Shown here piece by piece: positions 1 through 8,112 of a DNA stretch of 64,000 bases. Made by a program: the position numbers and the translations under genes. The DNA lies in contig JAFRIV010000031.1 in assembly GCA_017432615.1 (NCBI GenBank), forward strand, positions 1-64,000. The letters are read 5' to 3'. A model generated the notes under the pieces. That model was not told the DNA's origin. It was given only the letters and a program-made list of their open reading frames with translations, and searched no databases. The stretch comes from Oscillospiraceae bacterium (GTDB lineage Bacteria; Bacillota; Clostridia; Oscillospirales; Oscillospiraceae). Each line of letters starts with the position of its first letter. The stretch's first letter is position 1.

Positions 1-15
1 CATAGTAAAACCAGA

Positions 16-58
16 AGCCTTGTGCTATGACGAAACGTCATGGCATGAGGCTTTTTCT
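16..58 (+). terminator. Rho-independent terminator
   Basis: A long near-perfect stem (GCCTTGTGCTATGACG pairing with CGTCATGGCATGAGGC across an AAA loop) is followed by TTTTTC. It should end a transcript entering the window from the left. Confidence 0.75.
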
Positions 59-238
59 TTACCTTTTTGTCTTGTAATACACCCAAGCAACAGATTGATC
101 TCTGGAGAAGTCTCAAGGCAGCCATATTCACAGGATGCGGTGTCTTTCTTTTCCGGTGCTTTTCCGCTTGTGTTTTTAGCATTTTGCCGTATAATAGCCG
201 TATAATAATAGTAGTAAAAGAATTGCGAGGACATACCG

Positions 239-1285
239 ATGGCTGATCATATTTTGCCACTTAATCAGGATATCAAGCTCGTTGTTCATGAAATCGGTGA
301 TTTGTTGGCCGCTGCCCGGAGCAATGTCGCCCGCCAGGTGAACAATGAGCTTCTGAGCACCTACTGGAATATTGGCCGCATCATTGCCGAGTATGAGCAG
401 ACCGTACCGGAGCGGGCTGACTATGGAAAGCAGACGCTCAAGGAGCTGTCAAAAGCACTGACCAACGAGTTCGGCAAGGGCTTTTCTGTCTCCAACATTC
501 AGTTCATGCGGCGGTTTTATCAGACCTACCAAATTCAACAGACAGCGTCTGTTAAATTGAGCTGGTCGCATTATTGTGAGCTTCTTTCTATCTCAGACTC
601 TGACAAGCGCGGTTTTTATGAGAAGGAAGCGGTCAATTCCAACTGGTCTGTGCGCGAGCTTAAACGCCAGATCGATAGTTCCCTGTTTGAGCGTCTGCTG
701 CTTTCCCGCGGGGATGCAAACAAGGAGCAGGTGCTGGCTCTGGCAGAGAAAGGAATTGAGATCGCTGAACCGTCTGATCTCATACGCGACCCGTATGTGT
801 TTGAATTCCTCGGCATCCCGGAGGATAAGCCCATGCTGGAGAGCGACCTGGAACGCGCACTGGTGCAGCAGATTGAAAAATTTCTGCTGGAGTTGGGGCG
901 GGGCTTCATGTTTGTCGGCACACAGCAGCGGGTGACGATCAACAATACCCACTACTATGTGGACATGGTGTTCTATAACAAGATTCTCCGCGCCTATGTG
1001 CTGATCGAGCTGAAGACCACAAAACTGACTCCGGAAGCTGCCGGGCAGATCAATATGTATCTGAATTACTATGCCTCTGAGGTCAACGATCCGGATGACA
1101 ATCCTCCGATCGGGATCATCCTGTGCACCGAGAAGAACAGCATCACGGCAGAGTACGCCTTGGGCGGTCTGTCAAACAACATCTTTGCCTCGCGTTATGT
1201 GCTGTATATGCCCAACAAGGAGCAACTGATCGCCCAGGTAGAAGCGGTTTTGAAGAAGCGGAAAGAAAACGAAAACGAATCCTGA
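239..1285 (+). CDS. YhcG/DUF1016-type PDDEXK nuclease
   Basis: 348 aa. The N-terminal helical part (about 15-110) has the DUF1016 pattern, with the run YWNIGRIIAEYEQ near residue 40. The C-terminal half is a PD-(D/E)xK nuclease fold: VDMVFYN near residue 240 supplies the metal-binding Asp and IELK near 257 the Glu and Lys. Such proteins are DNA-repair or defence-linked nucleases found singly in accessory regions. Tandem -10-like TATAAT boxes lie at about 190 and 203, just upstream. No partner gene is adjacent. Family assignment is firm; the biological substrate is unknown. Confidence 0.9.
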   Translation: MADHILPLNQDIKLVVHEIGDLLAAARSNVARQVNNELLSTYWNIGRIIAEYEQTVPERADYGKQTLKELSKALTNEFGKGFSVSNIQFMRRFYQTYQIQQTASVKLSWSHYCELLSISDSDKRGFYEKEAVNSNWSVRELKRQIDSSLFERLLLSRGDANKEQVLALAEKGIEIAEPSDLIRDPYVFEFLGIPEDKPMLESDLERALVQQIEKFLLELGRGFMFVGTQQRVTINNTHYYVDMVFYNKILRAYVLIELKTTKLTPEAAGQINMYLNYYASEVNDPDDNPPIGIILCTEKNSITAEYALGGLSNNIFASRYVLYMPNKEQLIAQVEAVLKKRKENENES

Positions 1286-1299
1286 TTGCGAATGAATAT

Positions 1300-1393
1300 G
1301 GGTGGCGGAAAGAAATACCCGCCACCCGATATAGCGAAACGAAAGAAATTTAGTCTTGCAGCTGCAGAAAACCTGTAGTTACAAGGCTTTTTT
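1300..1393 (+). terminator. Hairpins after the nuclease gene
   Basis: A 9-bp stem GGGTGGCGG/CCGCCACCC (about 1300-1328) has no U-tract. A second stem, AGTCTTG/CAAGGCT, ends in TTTTTT at about 1352-1393 and is the likelier terminator. Confidence 0.55.
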
Positions 1394-1496
1394 CATGCCC
1401 TGACGCCTTGACGAACCCAAGCACGACGCCTGACGTCACATCACTTTTCGGACCGTCAGGAGGTTCAGCGAGAATGTCATTTTGTGCCGATTTTCC

Positions 1497-1961
1497 TTAG
1501 GCGTTTCTGATGTCTCTGGCTATTTCCCAAACATTATCGCAATAATTGCTTACATACACAGAAATCATGTTTTTGTTCGGATTGTATTCCGACATAAAAC
1601 TCACACCCGGATCGCACCCCTGAAAATATGGAATATCCTGCTTCTTTCCGCCGTCAATAATCCACACTCCGTATCCGTAGTATCCTTCTTCCGGATCATC
1701 GCCTTCCCCACTATGCTTTTTAAGCATGTTCTCGACCATATCCTTTGACAGCAGTTTCCCGTCAAGCAATCCTTTCCAAAAATTCGCAGCATCTTTTACG
1801 GTAATAAACGCTCCTCCGGCACCTGTCCCTTTTGCATCCACGCAAAAAATGTTCGTTCTCAAATCATCCGCACTGTTGCACCATAAATAGTTGACGGCGC
1901 ACTTCGCAGGTAATTTATCCAACTCATAATAGGATCTACGTAAAAACCTACTACTGATCAT
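1497..1961 (-). pseudogene. Serine hydrolase (beta-lactamase family), N-terminally truncated remnant
   Basis: 154 codons resembling the C-terminal third of class C-type serine hydrolases (GTGAGGAFITVKDAANFW, then a YGYGVWI segment and a GCDPG turn). The catalytic SxxK and YxN parts that should precede it are absent, and sequence upstream of 1961 gives no open continuation. I read this as a decayed gene fragment rather than a working short protein. Confidence 0.7.
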
Positions 1962-2095
1962 GTACCAATAATACTGATGACAAATAAAACTGAAATGACC
2001 TGTACTCGTTTTTTCGTTTTTGAAGAGAAAAGTTCGGAAGAGCCGGCGCCGGTATATACAGCGATAGTTTTAATAAAGCCAAAAGCGATCCAACA

Positions 2096-2188
2096 TAGTC
2101 ATTTGCCCTTTTTTGACTTTATTAACCTTGACTTTTTGACGGATTTCATGATAAGATGCAATTGTGTCATATTACAGGCAAATGACTA
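2096..2188. promoter_or_regulatory. Fic promoter enclosed by a 12-bp inverted repeat
   Basis: TAGTCATTTGCC (2096-2107) and its exact complement GGCAAATGACTA (2177-2188) bracket a plausible promoter (TTGACT 2128-2133, TAAGAT 2152-2157, 18-bp spacer). The arms are 69 bp apart, which suits looping by a bound regulator or a long-range hairpin. Confidence 0.55.
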
Positions 2189-2215
2189 TATTACACTCTG
2201 AAAAGAGGATAATGA

Positions 2216-3274
2216 ATGAGAACACTGAATTACAAAAGCGAATACCGGAAACTGCTGTCTCCCGAGATCGTATCGTACCTGGCACAGATCCACGAAATGA
2301 AAGGACAGCAGAATCTGTTTATCGAAGCACAGAAGGCTGCGCTGGCCGAACTGCTGGAGATCGCGAAGATCCAGAGCACGGAAGCGTCCAACCGCATTGA
2401 AGGCATCATTACCACCGATGACCGGCTGAAAAAGATTGTGATGAACAAAACGACACCCCAGGGGCGGAGCGAACGTGAGATCGCCGGATATCGTGACGTG
2501 CTGAATACCGTGCAAGAAAACTATGACTACATTCCCGTCAGGCCGGGCATGATCCTGCAGCTGCACCGGGATCTTTATAAATTCAGCAATTCTGCCATCG
2601 GCGGCAGCTTCAAAAACTCCGATAACATCATTGCGGAGGAGGTGCCCGACAGAACAAAGCGCGTCCGTTTCCAACCGGTTCCGGCGTGGGAAACCGCAGA
2701 GGCTATGGATACCCTTTGCAACGCTTTTCAGGAGGCTTCGGCTGATCACGAGCTGGATTCCCTTCTGCTGATGCCGATGTTCATCCTGGACTTTCTCTGC
2801 ATCCATCCCTTCAACGACGGCAACGGCCGTATGAGCCGCCTGCTGACGCTGCTGCTGCTGTATCGCTCCGAATATTTCGTTGGAAAGTATATCAGTATCG
2901 AACGGCTGATCGCAGGCAGCAAGGAGACCTATTACGAGGTCCTGCAGGAAAGCTCGACCGGATGGCATGAAGGCGTGAATGATTATCTTCCCTTCGTACG
3001 CTACATGCTGGGTGTTGTGATCGCGGCCTATCGGGAGTTTGCGTCCCGGGTGGATATTCTGATTTCAAGAAGGCTTTCCAAGCCTGACAGGGTCCGGGAA
3101 ATCATCCGCAGCACCACCGGAAAAATTACAAAAACGCAGATTATGCGGCAATGCCCGGATATCAGCCAGAAGACCGTGGAACGGTCACTGGCAGAGATGC
3201 TGAAAAACGGCGAAATCATCAAGATCGGCGGAGGACGCTATACCTCCTACACATGGAACTGGGAGAAGGAGTAA
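2216..3274 (+). CDS. Fic-family protein adenylyltransferase with N-terminal inhibitory motif
   Basis: 352 aa. The Fic core motif HPFNDGNGRMSR (near residue 196) matches HxFx(D/E)GNGRxxR with the catalytic His intact. An N-terminal SNRIEG (near 57) fits the class II inhibitory motif [S/T]xxxE[G/N], whose Glu blocks productive ATP binding. Residues about 285-345 form a winged-helix domain, typical of the larger Fic proteins. Start chosen at 2216, seven bases after AGAGG; an out-of-frame ATG lies at 2212. Predicted to transfer AMP to protein hydroxyls; target unknown. Confidence 0.93.
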   Translation: MRTLNYKSEYRKLLSPEIVSYLAQIHEMKGQQNLFIEAQKAALAELLEIAKIQSTEASNRIEGIITTDDRLKKIVMNKTTPQGRSEREIAGYRDVLNTVQENYDYIPVRPGMILQLHRDLYKFSNSAIGGSFKNSDNIIAEEVPDRTKRVRFQPVPAWETAEAMDTLCNAFQEASADHELDSLLLMPMFILDFLCIHPFNDGNGRMSRLLTLLLLYRSEYFVGKYISIERLIAGSKETYYEVLQESSTGWHEGVNDYLPFVRYMLGVVIAAYREFASRVDILISRRLSKPDRVREIIRSTTGKITKTQIMRQCPDISQKTVERSLAEMLKNGEIIKIGGGRYTSYTWNWEKE

Positions 3275-3464
3275 AGACACGGTAACAGGTAAACTGAAAA
3301 GCAAAATCGACAGCCTGAGGCAGCTATTCGGTTGGATCTTGGAGAAGATGCGGAGTAGCAGAAATGAGAATCGAATGAATAGGTCTTTCAGAAGATAACA
3401 TGCAGCAATGTTTTAACCTGAAGGCTGTATTAAGAAAGACAAATCAGGATCCGTGGAGGTTATT

Positions 3465-3863
3465 ATGAAAAGAGAATTGGGAATAGCTCGCTGTGGGTTG
3501 GCATGCTGCTTGTGTTCTGAGAATGTAACCTGCAAGGGATGTAAACGGGATGGTTTCATGGAACTGTCTTGGTGTAAGGATGCAGAATGGTGCGAGGTTC
3601 GCAGATGTGGGATCGATAAGAATCTGAGCGGCTGTTACGAGTGTGAACCTGCAGAATGCCGAAAGGGTCTGTATGCAGAAAAGATCAAGGCACGTGCATT
3701 TGCTGAATTTGCTCGGAGGTATGGCGTTGAAGAGCTTTTGGATTGCCTTGAACGAAATGAACAGGCGGGTATCGTTTATCATCGTGAAGGAATCATGGGA
3801 GACTATGATGAATTCGATGATTTGGAGGAACTAATCACTTATATCAGGAAGGGAAAAAGATAA
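3465..3863 (+). CDS. Cysteine-rich DUF3795-type protein
   Basis: 132 aa from ATG 3465, which sits 5 bases after a clear GGAGG; a GTG at 3453 would place the ribosome site inside the gene. The N-terminal half holds about twelve Cys in CxxC-like groupings (CGLACCLCSE, CKGC, CYECEPAEC), suggesting metal or Fe-S binding. The C-terminal half is helical and acidic. It resembles the DUF3795 family; no function is established. It is 24 bp upstream of the acetyltransferase gene and may be co-transcribed with it. Confidence 0.75.
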   Translation: MKRELGIARCGLACCLCSENVTCKGCKRDGFMELSWCKDAEWCEVRRCGIDKNLSGCYECEPAECRKGLYAEKIKARAFAEFARRYGVEELLDCLERNEQAGIVYHREGIMGDYDEFDDLEELITYIRKGKR

Positions 3864-3887
3864 ATACGGTTTGTAGAGGTATACTTC

Positions 3888-4523
3888 ATGAAAAACGGGA
3901 AAAACCCTGACCCAAATGTGATCCATCCAATAGAGGGTTATGATAACGAAATATATGTGAAACCAGCTGTTAAGAATCCGAACATCCTGGTGGGAGACTT
4001 TACCTATATTGCAGATTCGGATTTTGAAAGCCATGTAACACACTTCTATCCGTGGAGCAGGGACAAACTCATCATCGGAAAGTTCTGTCAGATCGCAGCA
4101 GGCGTTGAATTTGTGATGAACGATGCAAATCACCAGATGAATGCCGTATCTACCTACCCGTTCTATACGCTTGAGGGCTGGGAGATGGAACCGCCCGCCT
4201 TATCGGATATGCCGTTTAAGGGCGATACTGTGATCGGCAACGATGTATGGATCGGTCAGAACGCTGTGATTCTGCCCGGCGTTCACATAGACGACGGTGC
4301 AATTATAGGCGCAAACAGTGTTGTAGGCAGTGATGTTGCGCCTTATACGATCGTCATCGGCAATCCGGCGAAAGAGCTGCGAAAACGCTTTGATGGTGAG
4401 TTGATCGATTTGATGCTCCGCTTAAGGTGGTGGGATAAAAGCATTGAAGAAATAAACCGTCTGATTCCGATCCTGACCTGCAGTGATTTGGAAAAGGTCA
4501 GGGAAGAAATTGAGGCAATGTGA
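3888..4523 (+). CDS. Vat/CatB-type xenobiotic O-acetyltransferase
   Basis: 211 aa, the usual length for this family. Hexapeptide repeats form the left-handed beta helix (IIGKFCQI, VIGNDVWIG, AIIGANSVV). The loop NDANHQM near residue 80 carries the His that acts as base in streptogramin acetyltransferases, and the C-terminal WWDKSIEEI helix is also conserved. It should use acetyl-CoA to acetylate a hydroxyl on a drug-like molecule. Whether it confers streptogramin or chloramphenicol resistance cannot be read from the sequence. Its 3' end runs directly into an aminoglycoside acetyltransferase remnant. Confidence 0.88.
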   Translation: MKNGKNPDPNVIHPIEGYDNEIYVKPAVKNPNILVGDFTYIADSDFESHVTHFYPWSRDKLIIGKFCQIAAGVEFVMNDANHQMNAVSTYPFYTLEGWEMEPPALSDMPFKGDTVIGNDVWIGQNAVILPGVHIDDGAIIGANSVVGSDVAPYTIVIGNPAKELRKRFDGELIDLMLRLRWWDKSIEEINRLIPILTCSDLEKVREEIEAM

Positions 4524-4650
4524 GCAATGGGCAAGAGAAAAAGGTTGCACTGAATTCGCCAGTGACTGCGAGCTGACGAATACCGCATCGCTGAACTTTC
4601 ATTTAGCTATTGGTTTTCAGGAAGAAAACAGGATCATTTGCCTGGTATAG
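4508..4650 (+). pseudogene. 3' remnant of an aminoglycoside 6'-N-acetyltransferase
   Basis: Reading from inside the 3' end of the preceding gene in another frame gives the tail of an AAC(6')-type GNAT: CEQWAREKGCTEFASDCEL, then LNFHLAIGF and EENRIICLV before a TAG at 4648-4650. The N-terminal acetyl-CoA-binding part is missing. The fused junction suggests an old deletion or recombination between two resistance-type genes. It is too short to be active. Confidence 0.75.
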
Positions 4651-5110
4651 AAATCTTGAAGATGTAACAAGAGAAATTGCCGAAATAAAAACCGCACTGG
4701 ACGCAGGTGCAGCTTCCTATACTCTGCAATACAGCGTGAAGTGTAAACAGAACCTGTTCAGGACCATAGAAGACTGATCAAATAAGAAATGCATCCTTTT
4801 GAAACCGCGCTCTGTCAGAAAATTGTCTGCATCACACCCCTGAAGAAGCCTCCGCCGGGAAGACGAAAAACGGGAAGCAGACCGGGAACGGCACTTGGAG
4901 AAAAACCCTGAAAATGCTTGCAAAAGCACCTTCTTTATGGTATAAATATTTAGAGATGGAAGTGTATTGTTTTTACATTTTTTATCAGAACTGTTTTTTA
5001 TTTCCGCATAAAAGTCTGATGGATTCTTTCCGCTCTGTACGGTTTGTGTCTGTCGGGTGTTTATGATAGATTTCGGCATCTTTATTATCAAATCTGAAAG
5101 AGAGGAATGT
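4651..5110. other. Intergenic stretch with promoter
   Basis: 460 bp without a convincing gene. A 40-codon open run after 4651 looks like more decayed coding sequence. A good promoter lies near the right side: TTGCAA 4918-4923, 17-bp spacer, TATAAA 4941-4946. It would drive the Fe-S scaffold gene with a leader of about 160 nt. Confidence 0.6.
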
Positions 5111-5818
5111 ATGCATATGCAATACACAAAGGAAGTCGAAGAAATGGTTTGTGTTGCAAAAGGCCCGAACCACGGACCTGCGCCAATCCCTGAGGAGGGC
5201 AAATGGATCCAGGCCAAGGAGATTAAAGACATCTCCGGATACACACACGGCATTGGTTGGTGCGCACCTCAGCAGGGCGCCTGCAAGCTGAGCCTGAATG
5301 TTAAGGACGGTATTATCCAGGAAGCTCTGGTAGAGACGATCGGCTGCTCCGGCATGACGCACTCCGCCGCTATGGCCAGCGAAATCCTTCCCGGCAAAAC
5401 CCTTCTGGAAGCGCTGAACACAGACCTTGTCTGCGACGCCATTAATACCGCTATGCGCGAACTGTTCCTGCAGATCGTCTATGGCCGTACCCAGTCCGCT
5501 TTCTCTGATGACGGCCTGCGCATCGGCGCCGGGCTTGAAGATCTGGGCAAAGGTCTCCGCTCCATGGTCGGTACCATGTACGGCACTGCCGAAAAGGGCA
5601 CCCGGTATCTGGAAATGACCGAAGGTTACGTAGTCAAAATGGCTCTTGATAAAGATGATCAGGTCTGTGGCTACCAGTTCCTGAGCCTCGGCAAAATGAT
5701 GGATGCCATCAAGAAGGGCATGTCTCCCAACGAAGCATACGAAAAGAATCTCGGTACCTACGGCCGCTTTAAGGCTGAGGACGGTGCGGTCAAGTGGATC
5801 GACCCGCGCAAAGAATAA
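5111..5818 (+). CDS. Iron-sulfur cluster assembly scaffold (NifU/IscU-like) partner of GGGtGRT protein
   Basis: 235 aa. Start at 5111 follows AGAGG by about six bases; upstream in-frame codons lack a ribosome site. An NifU/IscU-like core is recognisable, with conserved Cys in WCAPQQGACK (near residue 55) and GCSGMTHSAAMASEIL (near 80). The protein is longer than classical IscU, with a C-terminal extension. It is followed 15 bp later by the GGGtGRT gene, an arrangement common in Clostridia, so the two are likely one functional unit. The client of the pair is not known. Confidence 0.82.
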   Translation: MHMQYTKEVEEMVCVAKGPNHGPAPIPEEGKWIQAKEIKDISGYTHGIGWCAPQQGACKLSLNVKDGIIQEALVETIGCSGMTHSAAMASEILPGKTLLEALNTDLVCDAINTAMRELFLQIVYGRTQSAFSDDGLRIGAGLEDLGKGLRSMVGTMYGTAEKGTRYLEMTEGYVVKMALDKDDQVCGYQFLSLGKMMDAIKKGMSPNEAYEKNLGTYGRFKAEDGAVKWIDPRKE

Positions 5819-5833
5819 TAGGAGGTACAGTAC

Positions 5834-6853
5834 ATGGCTTTGTTTGAAAACTATGAGGGGCGTATGCCTCAGCTCCAGCCCGTTCTGGACAAATACGGTT
5901 TCAAGAGCTTTGAAGACGTCAAAGCTTATACCAACGGCAAAGGTGTCGACGCCTACTCTATCGTAGAGAGCACGCAGCCCATCTGCTTTGAGAATGTCAA
6001 GTGGGCTTATGAGCTCGGTGCCGCCATCGCCATGAAAGAGAATGTCAAGACTGCTGCAGAAGCTGCAAAGTGGATCGGCGTTGGCCTTCAGGCTTTCTGT
6101 ATCCCCGGTTCTGTTGCCGATCAGCGTCAGGTCGGTATCGGCCACGGCAACCTTGGTGCAATGCTGCTGGATGAGGAAACCGAATGCTTTGCATTCCTGG
6201 CCGGTCATGAATCTTTCGCCGCTGCCGAAGGCGCCATCAAAATCGCACTGAACGCAAATAAGGTTCGTCAGAAGCCCCTGCGCGTTATTCTCAACGGTCT
6301 TGGCAAAGATGCTGCCATGATTATCAGCCGCATTAACGGATTCACCTACGTTCAGACCAAGTATGACTACCTCTCCGCTGACGTAAAAGAGGACCATGCT
6401 CTGACGATTGTAAAGAAGATCGCCTACTCTGACGGCGAACGTGCCAAGGTCAACTGCTACGGCGCAGATGATGTCCGTGAAGGTGTTGCCATCATGTGGC
6501 ATGAAGGCGCAGACGTCTCCATCACCGGCAACTCCACCAACCCAACACGTTTCCAGCATCCCGTTGCCGGAACATACAAGAAAGAACGCTGGGAAGCCGG
6601 CAAGAAGTACTTCTCCGTTGCTTCCGGTGGCGGCACCGGCCGTACGCTGCATCCGGACAACATGGCTGCAGGCCCTGCTTCTTACGGCATGACGGATACC
6701 ATGGGCCGTATGCATTCAGACGCTCAGTTTGCAGGTTCCTCCTCTGTTCCCGCTCATGTGGAAATGATGGGCTTCCTCGGTGCAGGCAACAACCCCATGG
6801 TCGGTATGACTGTGGCTGTGGCTGTGGCTGTGCAGCAGGCAATGAACAAGTAA
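5834..6853 (+). CDS. GGGtGRT family protein
   Basis: 339 aa, preceded by TAGGAGG. The family-naming motif GGGTGRT is present (ASGGGTGRTLHPDN, near residue 262). The rest is rich in Gly-containing loops, for example GIGHGNLGAMLLDEE. The name describes a motif only; no reaction is established. Strong codon bias, short spacing to the scaffold gene and a shared terminator imply a highly expressed two-gene operon. Confidence 0.88.
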   Translation: MALFENYEGRMPQLQPVLDKYGFKSFEDVKAYTNGKGVDAYSIVESTQPICFENVKWAYELGAAIAMKENVKTAAEAAKWIGVGLQAFCIPGSVADQRQVGIGHGNLGAMLLDEETECFAFLAGHESFAAAEGAIKIALNANKVRQKPLRVILNGLGKDAAMIISRINGFTYVQTKYDYLSADVKEDHALTIVKKIAYSDGERAKVNCYGADDVREGVAIMWHEGADVSITGNSTNPTRFQHPVAGTYKKERWEAGKKYFSVASGGGTGRTLHPDNMAAGPASYGMTDTMGRMHSDAQFAGSSSVPAHVEMMGFLGAGNNPMVGMTVAVAVAVQQAMNK

Positions 6854-6875
6854 TCCAGATTACTCATTATTATAA

Positions 6876-6912
6876 ATGGCTTCCGGGATATTCCCGGAAG
6901 CCGTTTTTTACG
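6876..6912 (+). terminator. Rho-independent terminator
   Basis: ATGGCTTCCGGGA pairs with TCCCGGAAGCCGT around a short loop and is followed by TTTTTT. It ends the scaffold/GGGtGRT operon. Confidence 0.85.
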
Positions 6913-6950
6913 CTGTAAGTGAATAAAAAGCAGATCTGCGGTTATAGTGC

Positions 6951-7235
6951 TCAGTCGTCACAGTCAAAAATAGCTTTCTTCGCAATCAGCTCGCCATACC
7001 GGCTCTTCCAGCACAGATGCGGTTCGGAAGTATCATAGGCAGGCAAGGCCTCTTTATCCATATCCAGAATAATCATAAGGTCAAAACGGTTTGCTCTGTC
7101 AGAGTTGGAGGTCTTCAGTTCCAGCTCATGAATGCCGGGAATGGACAGCGTCCGTGTAAAGATCTCCCTAACTGGCTCAACCAGTGCTTTGACATCAGTC
7201 CCTTCTGTAAACTTTACGATGATGTAGTGCTTCAT
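6951..7235 (-). CDS. Dabb (dimeric alpha/beta barrel) domain protein
   Basis: 94 aa, the standard length of the stress-responsive Dabb family. It starts KHYIIVKFTEG, has a central FDLMIILDMD strand and ends with a KSRYGELIAKKAIFDCDD segment typical of the fold. Members dimerise through a ferredoxin-like barrel; most have no assigned reaction. It is a lone gene convergent with the operon to its left. Confidence 0.8.
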   Translation of the reverse strand: MKHYIIVKFTEGTDVKALVEPVREIFTRTLSIPGIHELELKTSNSDRANRFDLMIILDMDKEALPAYDTSEPHLCWKSRYGELIAKKAIFDCDD

Positions 7236-7376
7236 AAGACAGCTTTCCTTCCTGATCTCCGATTCTTATCCGCCCGGATAAGTTTTTTTAATTTTAACAC
7301 GGAACTCTCTGCAATTCAAGCCTGTACTCTTTGTGATCGCTGCAGCCGATGTATGTTTTCTGTCACTATTTTTCTG

Positions 7377-7405
7377 TTGCCTGATCACACCGTTTCGGTT
7401 ATAAT
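7377..7405 (+). promoter_or_regulatory. SigA-type promoter
   Basis: TTGCCT (7377-7382), 17-bp spacer, TATAAT (7400-7405), placed about 50 bp before the phosphoribosyltransferase start. Confidence 0.65.
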
Positions 7406-7458
7406 TCTCTTATAACCCTTTATTGATCAAAAATACAAACGGAAAGGACGATTCAGAC

Positions 7459-8097
7459 ATGAGCATTTCCATCACACATCTGAGAAGCAACGCCCACAGC
7501 CTTCCGCTGCGCATAGCGAGAGGGCATTTTGCCACCAGCAACTGCCATGTTAACTGCTACATTGACATGACCTATACCAAGCACCGTCTGGAAGAAGCCG
7601 AGGAGGCCGCAAAGGAACTCGCCGAAAATCTGGACAAAACTTCTCCCATTGACAGCATCCTCTGTCTGGAGGGGACCGAAGTAATTGCAACCTTCCTGGC
7701 GCAGGAACTGATCCGGCGCGGGATCGGCATTACGAATGAACACAAGACGATCTACGTTGTCACTCCGGAACTGAATTCCAGCCATCAGATGATCTTTCAC
7801 AGCAACATAGCTCATCTGATCCGTAACCGGCATGTGCTGATCCTGGCCGCAACAATTGCCAGCGGGGCCATGGTGCTCGACGCCATCAACGCCGTTAAAT
7901 ATTACGGCGGCATCCCGGAAAGGATCTGTGCGATCTTTTCCGCCGGCAAGAAGTGTGCCGACATTCCGATCACTTCCATCTTCAACACGGATTTCCTCCC
8001 CGACTATATGTGCTCTACCCCTTCCGACTGTCCGTTGTGCCGGCAGGGTGAAAAGCTGGATGCGCTGGTAAACGCTAACGGTATCTCAAGTTTCTGA
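7459..8097 (+). CDS. Phosphoribosyltransferase-like protein (orotate PRTase-related)
   Basis: 212 aa from ATG 7459, which follows GGAAAGGA; the more upstream in-frame ATG has no ribosome site. The fold is type I phosphoribosyltransferase: a flexible-loop region, then a segment at the PRPP-loop position reading VLILAATIASGAMVLDAI. Active enzymes usually have two acidic residues and TG here; this copy has AAT and SGA instead, so it may bind a nucleotide without catalysis or use an unusual substrate. A CPLCR motif lies near the C-terminus. Confidence 0.7.
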   Translation: MSISITHLRSNAHSLPLRIARGHFATSNCHVNCYIDMTYTKHRLEEAEEAAKELAENLDKTSPIDSILCLEGTEVIATFLAQELIRRGIGITNEHKTIYVVTPELNSSHQMIFHSNIAHLIRNRHVLILAATIASGAMVLDAINAVKYYGGIPERICAIFSAGKKCADIPITSIFNTDFLPDYMCSTPSDCPLCRQGEKLDALVNANGISSF

Positions 8098-8112
8098 TTT
8101 TTCCCCGTTTAC

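Noticed and set aside
4985-6715. Open frame of 576 codons antisense to the Fe-S scaffold/GGGtGRT pair
   Set aside because: Both sense genes are strong family matches with good ribosome sites; the antisense frame matches nothing.
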